In this document: in pieces, positions 16,537 through 23,990 of the stretch
Layout of the letters: each line of letters starts with the position of its first letter
Numbering within the stretch: the stretch's first letter is position 1
Source: Arthrobacter sp. KBS0702
Lineage (GTDB): Bacteria > Actinomycetota > Actinomycetes > Actinomycetales > Micrococcaceae
Reading direction: 5' to 3'
Assembly: GCF_005937985.2 (NCBI RefSeq)
Contig: NZ_CP042172.1
Location: 62,001 to 126,000, forward strand
DNA: 64,000 nt
Notes under the pieces: generated by a model
Database searches by the model: none
Seen by the model: the letters and a program-made list of their open reading frames with translations, nothing else
Told to the model about the DNA's origin: nothing
Position numbers and translations under genes: made by a program

Positions 16537-17115
16537 ATGAGGGTTCTCGTCGCCTATGCAAGTGCGCTGGGGTCGACCCGGGAGATAGCCCAACACGTGG
16601 CCGAACGCTTGGCTGTTGGGCTGGGCGAGGTCGAGTGCCGGTCCGTGGAAGAGGTCGGGTCTGTCTCGGACTACGAGGCTGTCGTGGTCGGCAGTGCTAT
16701 TCACAACCAGGCGTGGCTGGCCCCGGCTTTGCTGTTCCTCGAACGCCAGGCGCAGGAGCTGGCCAAACGACGCGTCTGGGCGTTTAGCGTGGGGATGTCC
16801 GACGCCCTGCCAAAGCCGTTTCGCAAGCGCGGCGCGCTACTCCAACAGCAGCGCTTGGAGGGAAGCCAGTTCCAGCACATTCCACTTCGCGGCCACAGAG
16901 TCTTCTCGGGTGTCTACGAGGCCGGCCAGATGCCGACGCCGCTCAGGCTCCTGTTCCGCCTCACCGGCGGCCGTTTCGGAGACTTGCGGGACTGGGCGGC
17001 CATCGACGGCTGGACTGACGACATCGCCGTTGAACTCGCTCAACCCGCTCCGCCCAGCACGGCAGAGGGCGCCGACGCCCACGGCTTTCCCCCGGATCGC
17101 CCGGCCGGAGGCTGA
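16537..17115 (+). CDS. Flavodoxin-domain protein (HemG-like)
   Basis: A 192-residue protein with an N-terminal flavodoxin fold. YASALGSTREIAQ at about residues 6-18 is the FMN-phosphate loop, followed by VVVGSAIHNQAW and FSVGMSDALP. This resembles the menaquinone-dependent protoporphyrinogen oxidase (HemG) branch and related small actinobacterial flavodoxins; the true partner is unknown. AGGAGG lies six bases before the ATG. A proline-rich tail follows the domain. The same reading frame remains open for another 37 codons after the TGA stop. Confidence 0.85.
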   Translation: MRVLVAYASALGSTREIAQHVAERLAVGLGEVECRSVEEVGSVSDYEAVVVGSAIHNQAWLAPALLFLERQAQELAKRRVWAFSVGMSDALPKPFRKRGALLQQQRLEGSQFQHIPLRGHRVFSGVYEAGQMPTPLRLLFRLTGGRFGDLRDWAAIDGWTDDIAVELAQPAPPSTAEGADAHGFPPDRPAGG

Positions 17116-17229
17116 TTCCTCGCCGGAGCCGACGACGTCGAGACCGCGCCCCGGAAGACCGCCGGGCTCCTCGACCAGGCCAAGGCGCACCGTAAGCTCT
17201 CGTCCTCCCTGCGGTACGACGGCGCCTGA
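17116..17229 (+). pseudogene. Possible gene remnant in frame after the flavodoxin stop
   Basis: After the TGA at 17113-17115 the same frame continues for 37 codons to another TGA, encoding a plausible charged helix with DDVETAPRKTAGLLDQAK and coding-like third positions. No start codon or ribosome binding site was seen. It could be the 3' end of a deleted gene or a former C-terminal extension of the flavodoxin. It could also be chance. Confidence 0.25.
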
Positions 17230-17247
17230 TCGCCGGCAACGTCCGGC

Positions 17248-17616
17248 TCAGGAGACAATCTTGAACCGTCCCCAAGCGGTTTGTCGGGTAATACCCAGGG
17301 CGGCGCCGATCCGGGACCAGCTGATGTCTCTTTCCCTGGCGACGCCGACCCAGTGCCGTAGCTGCTCCTCGACGTGGGAACCTAGGCGGGCAATCTCGGG
17401 CAGCTGCGCCAAGAGTTCCTCATCGCTCAACTGCTCCCACTCGGGCCCAAGGAAGCGGGCCCCGTCAGCCTGCGCCGGGGCGCCCAGCAGGTCCCGGGCG
17501 GCGCCCACGCAGTGCTCACAGATCGAAATGCCCGGACCAACCACTAGCCGCCGGTCCCGGGTCCCGGCGCGGCCACAGAAAGAGCAATAGCCCTGTCCCG
17601 AATCGACGTCGACCAT
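17248..17616 (-). CDS. ClpX-type C4 zinc-finger / HTH protein
   Basis: A 122-residue protein made of two small modules. Residues 11-36 carry two CxxC pairs (C11, C14 and C33, C36) spaced as in the zinc-binding domain of ClpX, with GPGISICEHC between and around the second pair. Residues about 97-119 form a helix-turn-helix (ISWSRIGAALGITRQTAWGRF). A putative DNA-binding regulator, possibly with a dimerising zinc domain. The ATG at 17616 follows AAGGGGCAAAG. It is divergent from the MFS gene, and the 60-base space between them holds a 7-bp-arm palindrome, so it probably controls that gene and itself. Confidence 0.8.
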   Translation of the reverse strand: MVDVDSGQGYCSFCGRAGTRDRRLVVGPGISICEHCVGAARDLLGAPAQADGARFLGPEWEQLSDEELLAQLPEIARLGSHVEEQLRHWVGVARERDISWSRIGAALGITRQTAWGRFKIVS

Positions 17617-17641
17617 CTTTGCCCCTTGGTGCGCGGCGGCG

Positions 17642-17671
17642 TTGACAACGTCAGGTGCTACCTGACACCCT
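17642..17671 (+). promoter_or_regulatory. Promoter with palindromic operator for the MFS gene
   Basis: TTGACA (17642-17647) is a perfect -35 hexamer. CACCCT (17666-17671) at an 18-base spacing could be a weak -10. Between them lies GTCAGGT-GCT-ACCTGAC (17650-17666), a perfect 7-bp-arm palindrome. A repressor bound there would block RNA polymerase. The transcript start would fall near the GTG at 17677. Confidence 0.6.
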
Positions 17672-17676
17672 CGCGT

Positions 17677-19020
17677 GTGACCTTTCGCACATCGCCTGGC
17701 TCCCAGCGTAGCCGTCCCGCCGGCAAAAGACAGGGCCCGGACGCTACTCCCGCTGGGCCGCTCTTGCGCGGACCATTCCGATGGCTCTTCATTGCAGGCA
17801 TCGGCGATGGGATCGGCGACGACGTCGCCCGTGCGCTGCTGCCGGTTGTTGCCGTGGCCATGCTCGGCGCCGGGGCCTTCGAAGCAGGGATTCTCAATGC
17901 CCTCGGTATGGTGGCGTTCCTGGTCCTCGGCGTCCCGGCCGGCGTCCTCGTGGACCGCTGGCCCCGGAAGCCGGTCCTGATCGGCGCCAACCTGGTCCGG
18001 GCAGCCGTCGTGCTGACCGTTCCCCTGGCTTTTGCGGCGGGCGCACTGCAGCTCTGGCACCTTTTCCTCGTCGCCGCCGTCATCAGTGCCGCCGACGTCT
18101 TCTTTACCTCGGCGCAGTCGGCGGTGATGCCTACGCTATTGGCGGGAGACCAGCTCGCGCGGGGCTACGCCCGGGTGCAGACGGTCCAGAGCGGTCTTGC
18201 CGTCGCGGCCCCGGGTGTCACCGGTGTCCTGATCAGGATCGCCGCTGCGCCGGCCCTCCTGGCGATTTCGGGCCTTGCCTATCTGTTCTCCGCCGCGGTG
18301 ACGTGCGGGCTGCCCGAGGTGCGGTCCGTCCGCTCCTCGGGGCCAACGGGATTTTGGGCGGAAGCGCGCCACGGGCTTGTCTTCACGCTGGGGCACCCGA
18401 TCGTCCGGGCCCTGATGGGCTCGATTGCGCTGGTCAACGCGGCCGGTATGTGGGGAGCCGGCGCAAAGGTCGTCTTTGTCCTCAACGCCCTCTGGATACC
18501 GGTGGACCAGGTTGTCGCGCTGGGCGCCGTATCCGCGGCCGGCGGACTGGCGGCCTCCCTGATGGCCACCGGAATCACCCGCCGCCTCGGAATCGGCAGG
18601 ACCAAGGTCATCGCCAGCCTGGCCGGCGCCTGCTCTATGCTGCTGGTTCCCGCAGCCCCCGCCCTGGCGTTGCCGGCAGTGTTCTGGGTGGGACTCTCCG
18701 GCTTCGGCTGGTCCTACTTCGTGGTGCTGAACGGCCTGGCGGGTGCCGGCATCGTGGCCCGGCTCGTCCCCGCCGACCTCATGGGCAGGGCGATGTCCAG
18801 CTACCGGCTGGTCACCCTGGGCGTGATGCCCGTGGCCAGCCTCGCCGGCGGCTTCCTCGCGCTCCTTGCTGGCGAGGCCACCGTCCTCTGGGCGTCGGCC
18901 ATCATCGCGGCCATCTCGGCGGTGCCGGTCCTCTTGTCGCCGCTCCGGCACTGGGAGGCCTTTCCGGAGGAACTCGACGTCGGCCGAACCGTCCAGACTA
19001 CGGTGACGGCGGGCAAATAA
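17677..19020 (+). CDS. MFS transporter (drug-efflux type)
   Basis: A 447-residue major-facilitator protein with about 12 hydrophobic helices. The ABC-free pattern GxPAGVLVDRWPRKPVLIGANL between helices 2 and 3 is the motif A region of the macrolide-efflux/enterobactin-exporter-like group. About 40 polar residues precede the first helix. The GTG at 17677 is the first start codon after the TTGACA/palindrome promoter and would make the mRNA nearly leaderless; there is no Shine-Dalgarno sequence. Divergence from a putative HTH regulator suggests an inducible exporter. The substrate is unknown. Confidence 0.82.
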   Translation: MTFRTSPGSQRSRPAGKRQGPDATPAGPLLRGPFRWLFIAGIGDGIGDDVARALLPVVAVAMLGAGAFEAGILNALGMVAFLVLGVPAGVLVDRWPRKPVLIGANLVRAAVVLTVPLAFAAGALQLWHLFLVAAVISAADVFFTSAQSAVMPTLLAGDQLARGYARVQTVQSGLAVAAPGVTGVLIRIAAAPALLAISGLAYLFSAAVTCGLPEVRSVRSSGPTGFWAEARHGLVFTLGHPIVRALMGSIALVNAAGMWGAGAKVVFVLNALWIPVDQVVALGAVSAAGGLAASLMATGITRRLGIGRTKVIASLAGACSMLLVPAAPALALPAVFWVGLSGFGWSYFVVLNGLAGAGIVARLVPADLMGRAMSSYRLVTLGVMPVASLAGGFLALLAGEATVLWASAIIAAISAVPVLLSPLRHWEAFPEELDVGRTVQTTVTAGK

Positions 19021-19191
19021 CCCTGAAACCGGCGCCCCGGCCGCGTTTAATCGCCGAATTGCGGGCACCGCACCCTGCCCGCTGTGGGCGAGGTCACGCC
19101 GCGGGCCGGGAAGCTGGCGTCCGGGAATCCTGTTGAACCAAGGGACAGCAGAAGCGCTCCGGACGGGGCGAGCCCAGCGAAAGGGACGCGA

Positions 19192-19797
19192 ATGACCATC
19201 GCCCATGAAGAAGCAGTAATCGACGCCGCAGCGGTGGACGCCATCTTTGCCCAGGCACGCACGGCCAACGCCTTTACCGGCGAGGTCACGGACGAGCAGG
19301 CCCGCGCCATCTACGAGCTGACCAAGTTCGGTCCCACCGCGTTCAACTCGCAGCCCCTGCGTGTCACCTATGTCCGCTCGGACGAGGCCCGCGCCGCTCT
19401 GGTGGACACCCTGTCCGCCGGGAACCGCGCAAAGACCGCGACCGCGCCACTGGTTGCGGTCCTCAGCACCGACACGGCGTGGCACGAGCAGTGGGACACC
19501 TTTCTCCCCGGCTACAACGCCCCCAAGGCCATGTACGACGCCGCCCCGGACCTCGCCGCGGCCACCGGCAACAACAACGCCCACCTCCAGGCGGGCTACT
19601 TCATCCTCGCCGTCCGTTCTCTCGGGCTTTCGGCCGGACCCATGACGGGCGCCGACTTCGGCAAGATCGATGCCGCGTTCTTCCCGGACGGCAGCCAGAA
19701 GAGCTTCATGGTGGTCAACATCGGCCACGCCGCCGAGAACGCCTGGGGTGCCCCGAAGCCCAAGTTCGCCTACGAAGAAGTGGTCCGCACCGTCTAA
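19192..19797 (+). CDS. Nitroreductase family, malonic-semialdehyde reductase-like (RutE/HadB)
   Basis: A 201-residue flavin reductase of the nitroreductase superfamily, most like the RutE/HadB group, which reduces malonic semialdehyde to 3-hydroxypropionate in pyrimidine breakdown and also some quinones or nitro compounds. Segments typical of it are GPTAFNSQPLR, the GNRAKTATAPL region, NNNAHLQAGYFILA and GPMTGADFGKID. No other rut genes lie nearby, so pyrimidine degradation is not implied; a general NAD(P)H:flavin reductase role fits equally. AAAGGGA precedes the ATG by five bases. Confidence 0.85.
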   Translation: MTIAHEEAVIDAAAVDAIFAQARTANAFTGEVTDEQARAIYELTKFGPTAFNSQPLRVTYVRSDEARAALVDTLSAGNRAKTATAPLVAVLSTDTAWHEQWDTFLPGYNAPKAMYDAAPDLAAATGNNNAHLQAGYFILAVRSLGLSAGPMTGADFGKIDAAFFPDGSQKSFMVVNIGHAAENAWGAPKPKFAYEEVVRTV

Positions 19798-19831
19798 CCC
19801 GGCGGCAGGCGATCGCGTCGGTGGGCAGTGG

Positions 19832-19837
19832 CAGACT
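19832..19837 (+). promoter_or_regulatory. -10-like CAGACT before the 2H phosphoesterase gene
   Basis: CAGACT, six bases, then the ATG at 19844. It differs from the TAGACT-N6-ATG of the HAD gene at 419 by one base. It supports the second of two nearby ATGs as the start. Confidence 0.4.
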
Positions 19838-19843
19838 ATGCCC

Positions 19844-20389
19844 ATGCGGAACCTGATTGTGGTCGCTTTCCTGGAGCCGGTGACCGAGGGCATGGAATTC
19901 CCCCGCGACGCTTGGCCGCTGCACATCACCCTGGTGAAGTTCGACGTCGTCGGGCAGCCCGGTGAAGGGCAGCCCGGCGGCGGGGATAACGGCGGCGCCG
20001 CTGCCGCCGTCGCGGGTGATGCCCTGGCCGCCCGCGTGGCGGCGCTGATGGACGCGCCGGTCCGGGCCGCCCTGGGGACCACCCTGACCGTCGGCGGCGA
20101 GGCAGGCTTTGGTCGCGGCGGCTCGGTCCCGGTCAGCTTGATCGAGGCCAGTGCCCCGCTTCAGGCCCTTCATGAGGCCCTCGTGCGGGCGGTCGAGGCG
20201 TTGCCGGGCCGGATCGCCACACCCGGCTACACCATGGCGGGATTCCGTCCGCATGTATCCCACCGGGGCGAGAAGGCGCCCAGGGCGGGCGATCACGTGG
20301 AGCTGGACCGGGTCGCGCTGGTGGACATGGCTCCCGACGGCGGGCACGCCACGAGGCGGCTTCTGCGGCTCTGGGAGGCCACATTGTGA
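19844..20389 (+). CDS. 2'-5' RNA ligase / 2H phosphoesterase family protein
   Basis: A 181-residue protein with the two HxT/S motifs of the 2H phosphoesterase superfamily: LHITLVKF near residue 26 and RPHVSHRG near residue 140. These histidines act on cyclic phosphates or 2'-5' linkages in RNA and nucleotides; the physiological substrate of such bacterial proteins is generally unknown. A Gly/Pro/Gln low-complexity insert (about 37-58) sits after the first motif and is not part of the usual fold. ATGs at 19838 and 19844 are both in frame; the second fits a CAGACT-N6 element. Confidence 0.8.
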   Translation: MRNLIVVAFLEPVTEGMEFPRDAWPLHITLVKFDVVGQPGEGQPGGGDNGGAAAAVAGDALAARVAALMDAPVRAALGTTLTVGGEAGFGRGGSVPVSLIEASAPLQALHEALVRAVEALPGRIATPGYTMAGFRPHVSHRGEKAPRAGDHVELDRVALVDMAPDGGHATRRLLRLWEATL

Positions 20390-20412
20390 ATGAACCTCTT
20401 CATTTGTTCACA
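20385..20412. repeat. Inverted repeat between 2H gene and diguanylate cyclase gene
   Basis: TGTGAA-TGAA and TTCA-TTTG-TTCACA form an imperfect palindrome that starts inside the stop region of the 2H gene. Its outer half-sites resemble CRP half-sites but are 16 bases apart instead of 6, so it is not a standard CRP site. It could be a weak terminator or an operator for the GGDEF gene. Confidence 0.35.
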
Positions 20413-20495
20413 GAGGTGCAATACTTGGGTCAAAATTCGGAGTCAGACACCCTGGGAGACCTGGGTCACGAGGTGCGTGCTGGGGGAACCACAGG

Positions 20496-21662
20496 ATGAT
20501 GCTTGACACCTCCACCTTGCGGGTTGCCTTGGCCGTAGTGACCCTGACGTTGCTCTGCCTGTTCTACTTCATCACCTACCGGCGGACCCGTTCCCCTTTC
20601 AGCGGATGGTGGTGCTCCGCCCTGCTGATGTTCCTCACCGGATCGGCGTCGTATCTGCTGGACGGTACCGTCTACCAGGCGTGGGCCAACCCGCTGGGCA
20701 ACACCCTGCTGGTTGGCGGAGCTGTAGCCATGTGGGCGGGCGCCCGGTCGCTGCGCAACCGAAGCTCCCACCTGTGGGTCATGCTGGCGGGCCCGGCCGT
20801 GACGGGTGTGCTGTCGATCCTGGACCATCCGGCAACCAACAACTGGTCCGGCGGCGCGGTCCTGCTCGGCATGATGGGGCTGATGCTAGGCCTCTCGTCC
20901 CGGGAGCTTTTCGTGCTCGACGTCGACTACTCCCGAGTGCACCGCCCCCTCGCCTATGGCTCGGCATTCCTGGCAGTTTTCTACGCCGGCCGGCTGATCG
21001 CCTTTGTTATCGACGGCCCGGAAGGGCCGGTGTTCGTCGCCTTTTTCGGTTCGGTGGTGACGACACTCCTCACCTCGATGATCCTGGTGCTGGCGTCGTT
21101 CACCATGGCGGAGCTGAGCAACGAACAGCTGACCCGTGACCTGCGGGCGCGCGCCACGGTCGACGGGCTTACGGGGCTCCTCAACCGCACCGCCTTCGTG
21201 GACTTGGCGGAGAATGAACTCCGCCGCCTCAGCGGCGCGCGGACCACCGCCGCCCTTGTCCTGGCCGACCTGGACCACTTCAAGGCCGTCAACGACCAGT
21301 ACGGGCACGCGGCCGGGGACGAGGCGCTGCAGGCGTTCGCTGCCGCGTGCACGTCCGCGGTCCGCTCCACCGACCTCGTGGGGCGCTTCGGCGGGGAGGA
21401 GTTCATCCTGCTCCTGCCGGGCCTCAGCCCCGAGCGTGCCGGCGAGATGGCGGCCGTCATCAGCCGCCGGCTGCAGGAAGCACAACCGAACGTCGCAGCC
21501 CGCCTCCCCACCGTCAGCTACGGGATTGCCTCGACCGGGCCGGGCCGCGTCGACCTGAAGGCCCTGATCGCCTCGGCCGACGCCGCGCTCTACCACGCCA
21601 AAACGCTCGGCCGGGACCGGTCGGTCCTGGCAACGAGCCTCCGCGAGGAACAGACCGCCTGA
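20496..21662 (+). CDS. Membrane-bound diguanylate cyclase (GGDEF domain)
   Basis: A 388-residue protein with an N-terminal membrane part of about six or seven helices (to about residue 205) and a C-terminal GGDEF domain. The active site is GGEEF at 299-303, so catalysis of two GTP to cyclic di-GMP is expected. The product-inhibition site RxxD is intact as R290-S-T-D293, five residues before the active site. DGLTGLLNR and DLDHFKAVND, the GTP- and metal-binding segments, are conserved. No EAL domain is attached. The membrane part is not a recognised sensor. It is the only c-di-GMP gene in the window. Confidence 0.93.
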   Translation: MMLDTSTLRVALAVVTLTLLCLFYFITYRRTRSPFSGWWCSALLMFLTGSASYLLDGTVYQAWANPLGNTLLVGGAVAMWAGARSLRNRSSHLWVMLAGPAVTGVLSILDHPATNNWSGGAVLLGMMGLMLGLSSRELFVLDVDYSRVHRPLAYGSAFLAVFYAGRLIAFVIDGPEGPVFVAFFGSVVTTLLTSMILVLASFTMAELSNEQLTRDLRARATVDGLTGLLNRTAFVDLAENELRRLSGARTTAALVLADLDHFKAVNDQYGHAAGDEALQAFAAACTSAVRSTDLVGRFGGEEFILLLPGLSPERAGEMAAVISRRLQEAQPNVAARLPTVSYGIASTGPGRVDLKALIASADAALYHAKTLGRDRSVLATSLREEQTA

Positions 21663-21705
21663 GCGTCCGGGTGGAGCCCGCGGCGCCTCCGGGCCCGGGA
21701 ACCGG

Positions 21706-23367
21706 CTAGGAAATCACCCCGTCAACCAGGGCCTTGGCTTCGGCCTGCACCTGCTTGAGGTGGTCCGCGCCCTTGAAGGACTCGGCGTAGATCTTGTACA
21801 CGTCCTCGGTACCGGACGGCCGGGCAGCGAACCAGGCGTTCTCGGTGACCACCTTGAGGCCGCCGATGGCCGCGCCGTTCCCGGGCGCTTCGGTCAGCTT
21901 TGCGGTGATGGTTTCGCCGGCCAGTTCCGTCGCGGTGACGTCCGACGGCGACAGCTTGCCCAGTGCGGCCTTCTGCTCCCGCGTGGCGGCGGCGTCGATG
22001 CGCGCGTACACCGGGTCACCGAACCGGTCCGTGAGCCCCTTGTACAGCTGCGACGGCGACTTGCCGGTCACGGCCGTGATCTCGGAAGCCAGCAGCGCCA
22101 GCAGGATGCCGTCCTTGTCCGTGGTCCAGACGCTGCCGTCCATTTTGTTGAACGAGGCGCCGGCGGATTCCTCCCCGCCGAAGGCTCCCTCGCCGGACAG
22201 CAGTCCCGGCACGAACCACTTGAAGCCCACCGGCACCTCGACGAGCTTCCGGCCCAGGCTTTCGGCCACCCGGTCGATGATGGAGGAGGACACCAGGGTC
22301 TTGCCGATCACCGACTGAGGGTTCCAGCCGGTGCGGTGCCGGTACAGGTAGTCGATCGCGACGGCGAGGTAATGGTTGGGGTTCATCAGGCCGCCGTCCG
22401 GCGTGACGATGCCGTGCCGGTCGGCGTCGGCGTCGTTGCCGGTGGCGACGTCGAAGGGTGCGGACCCGTCCGCACCAACAGCCATCCGGTTGATCAGGGA
22501 CGCCATCGCCGACGGCGAGGAGCAGTCCATCCGGATCTTCTCATCCCAGTCCAGCGTCATAAAGGCCCACTGCGGGTCGACGGTCGGGTTTACCACGGTG
22601 AGGTTGAGGTGGTGGCGTTCGCCGATTTCGCCCCAGTAGTCCACGGACGCGCCGCCCATGGGGTCGGCGCCGAGGCGGACTCCGGCGTCGCGGATCGCGT
22701 TCAGGTCCAGCACGGACGGTAGGTCATCGACGTAGCTGGACAGGAAATCGAACTTGCCGGTGGTGCCGGCGGCCGTGGCCTCGGCGATCGGGACCCGCTT
22801 GACCCCGCGCAGGCCGTTCTCCAGCAGCTCGTTCGCGCGGTTGGCGATCCAGCCGGTGGCATCGGTGTCGGCCGGGCCACCGTGCGGCGGGTTGTACTTG
22901 AAACCGCCGTCGCCGGGCGGGTTGTGGCTGGGAGTCACCACGATCCCGTCGGCCTGCGGCGCGCCGGCGGGCGAGTTGTTGTTGTGGGTCAGGATGGCGT
23001 GGCTCAGGGCAGGCGTTGGCGTGTAGCCGTGGCGGGCGTCGATCAGGACGTGCACGCCGTTGGCCGCGAGGACCTCCAGAGCCGAGTTCTGGGCCGGTTC
23101 GCTCAGGGCATGGGTGTCCTTGGCGAGGTACAGCGGACCGGCGATGCCCTGGCCGGCGCGGTATTCCACGATGGCCTGGGTGATGGCGAGGATGTGGGGC
23201 TCGTTGAACGAGGCCTTGAGGCTGGAGCCCCGGTGCCCGGAGGTTCCGAACGCCACCCGCTGGCCGGGGTCGCCCAGATCCGGCGAGACGTCGTAGTACG
23301 CGTCGAGGAGCGCAGTGAGGTCAACAAGGTCTTGGGGTTGGGCAACTGTGCCCGCGCGGCTAGCCAT
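21706..23367 (-). CDS. pgm: Phosphoglucomutase (alpha-D-glucose specific)
   Basis: A 553-residue phosphohexomutase converting glucose-1-phosphate and glucose-6-phosphate. GTSGHRGSS lies at 41-49, the phosphoserine loop [11 protein letters not shown] starts at residue 145 (catalytic S147), the metal loop reads DADADRHG, and the sugar- and phosphate-binding GEESAGASF and [10 protein letters not shown] follow in order. The length fits the bacterial Pgm family. The frame is open to 23481, but the ATG at 23367 begins the family's normal N-terminus. It stands alone and is divergent from the DUF4190 gene. Confidence 0.96.
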   Translation of the reverse strand: MASRAGTVAQPQDLVDLTALLDAYYDVSPDLGDPGQRVAFGTSGHRGSSLKASFNEPHILAITQAIVEYRAGQGIAGPLYLAKDTHALSEPAQNSALEVLAANGVHVLIDARHGYTPTPALSHAILTHNNNSPAGAPQADGIVVTPSHNPPGDGGFKYNPPHGGPADTDATGWIANRANELLENGLRGVKRVPIAEATAAGTTGKFDFLSSYVDDLPSVLDLNAIRDAGVRLGADPMGGASVDYWGEIGERHHLNLTVVNPTVDPQWAFMTLDWDEKIRMDCSSPSAMASLINRMAVGADGSAPFDVATGNDADADRHGIVTPDGGLMNPNHYLAVAIDYLYRHRTGWNPQSVIGKTLVSSSIIDRVAESLGRKLVEVPVGFKWFVPGLLSGEGAFGGEESAGASFNKMDGSVWTTDKDGILLALLASEITAVTGKSPSQLYKGLTDRFGDPVYARIDAAATREQKAALGKLSPSDVTATELAGETITAKLTEAPGNGAAIGGLKVVTENAWFAARPSGTEDVYKIYAESFKGADHLKQVQAEAKALVDGVIS

Positions 23368-23481
23368 GGCTCCAGCATGCCAGACGCGGGGCCAAGGGCA
23401 ACATGGTTTCGCCGGAATCGGGCCGCTGTGACGCCGCGCCCCCGGCCGGGAAAACCCTGCGGCGGTAATCTGGAGGGACAC

Positions 23482-23952
23482 ATGTCAGAGGGGAACACGA
23501 TGACCGATCAGACCAGGCACGATGGGGCCCAGCGCGGGGACCAGCCGCCGTGGAACCCGCCGTACGGTGCCGACGGCCAGGTGCCCCCGATGCCGGCGAT
23601 GGCACCGCACCCCGGGCAGCCGGCCGGGCACTACGGCGGCTACGGGCCGCCGGCAGGACCGTACGCCGATGCCTACGGCCAGCCGAACTACTACGGCGTG
23701 CCGGCCGCCCCGAAAGCCCTGAGCATCGCGAGCCTGTGCTGCGGCATCGCATCCTTCCTGGGCTTCGGCTTTTTCCTGCTCCCGCAGCTGGCCGCGGTCG
23801 TCCTCGGGCACCTCGCGCTGAACCGCGAGCCGGCCGGCAGGGGCCTGGCGATCGCGGGGCTGGTCCTGGGCTACGCCGCGATTGCCATCACGGTCCTGGT
23901 GGTCGTCACCCTTGGCGTCGCCTTCTCGAACGCGGACTTCATCGCCGCGTAA
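23482..23952 (+). CDS. DUF4190 domain membrane protein
   Basis: A 156-residue protein with a Pro/Gly/Tyr/Gln-rich N-terminal half (about 75 residues) and a C-terminal DUF4190 domain with two membrane helices separated by a short [16 protein letters not shown] loop, the typical pattern of the family. Proline-rich tails of this kind are common on small actinobacterial membrane proteins; function is unknown. GGAGGG lies four bases before the ATG. The same bases also form the spacer of a TAATCT-N6 element (23466-23471), so the transcript might begin after the apparent ribosome binding site. Confidence 0.85.
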   Translation: MSEGNTMTDQTRHDGAQRGDQPPWNPPYGADGQVPPMPAMAPHPGQPAGHYGGYGPPAGPYADAYGQPNYYGVPAAPKALSIASLCCGIASFLGFGFFLLPQLAAVVLGHLALNREPAGRGLAIAGLVLGYAAIAITVLVVVTLGVAFSNADFIAA

Positions 23953-23990
23953 GCGTCCGGCAACGGGCTGCCGGCGGGTGGCATCCTCGG

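Noticed and set aside
16086..16561. Open frames on both strands with 20-residue repeats in the minisatellite
   Set aside because: A 60-base period is divisible by three, so any frame without stops stays open. No ribosome binding site or coding bias distinguishes one frame, so I treat the array as non-coding.
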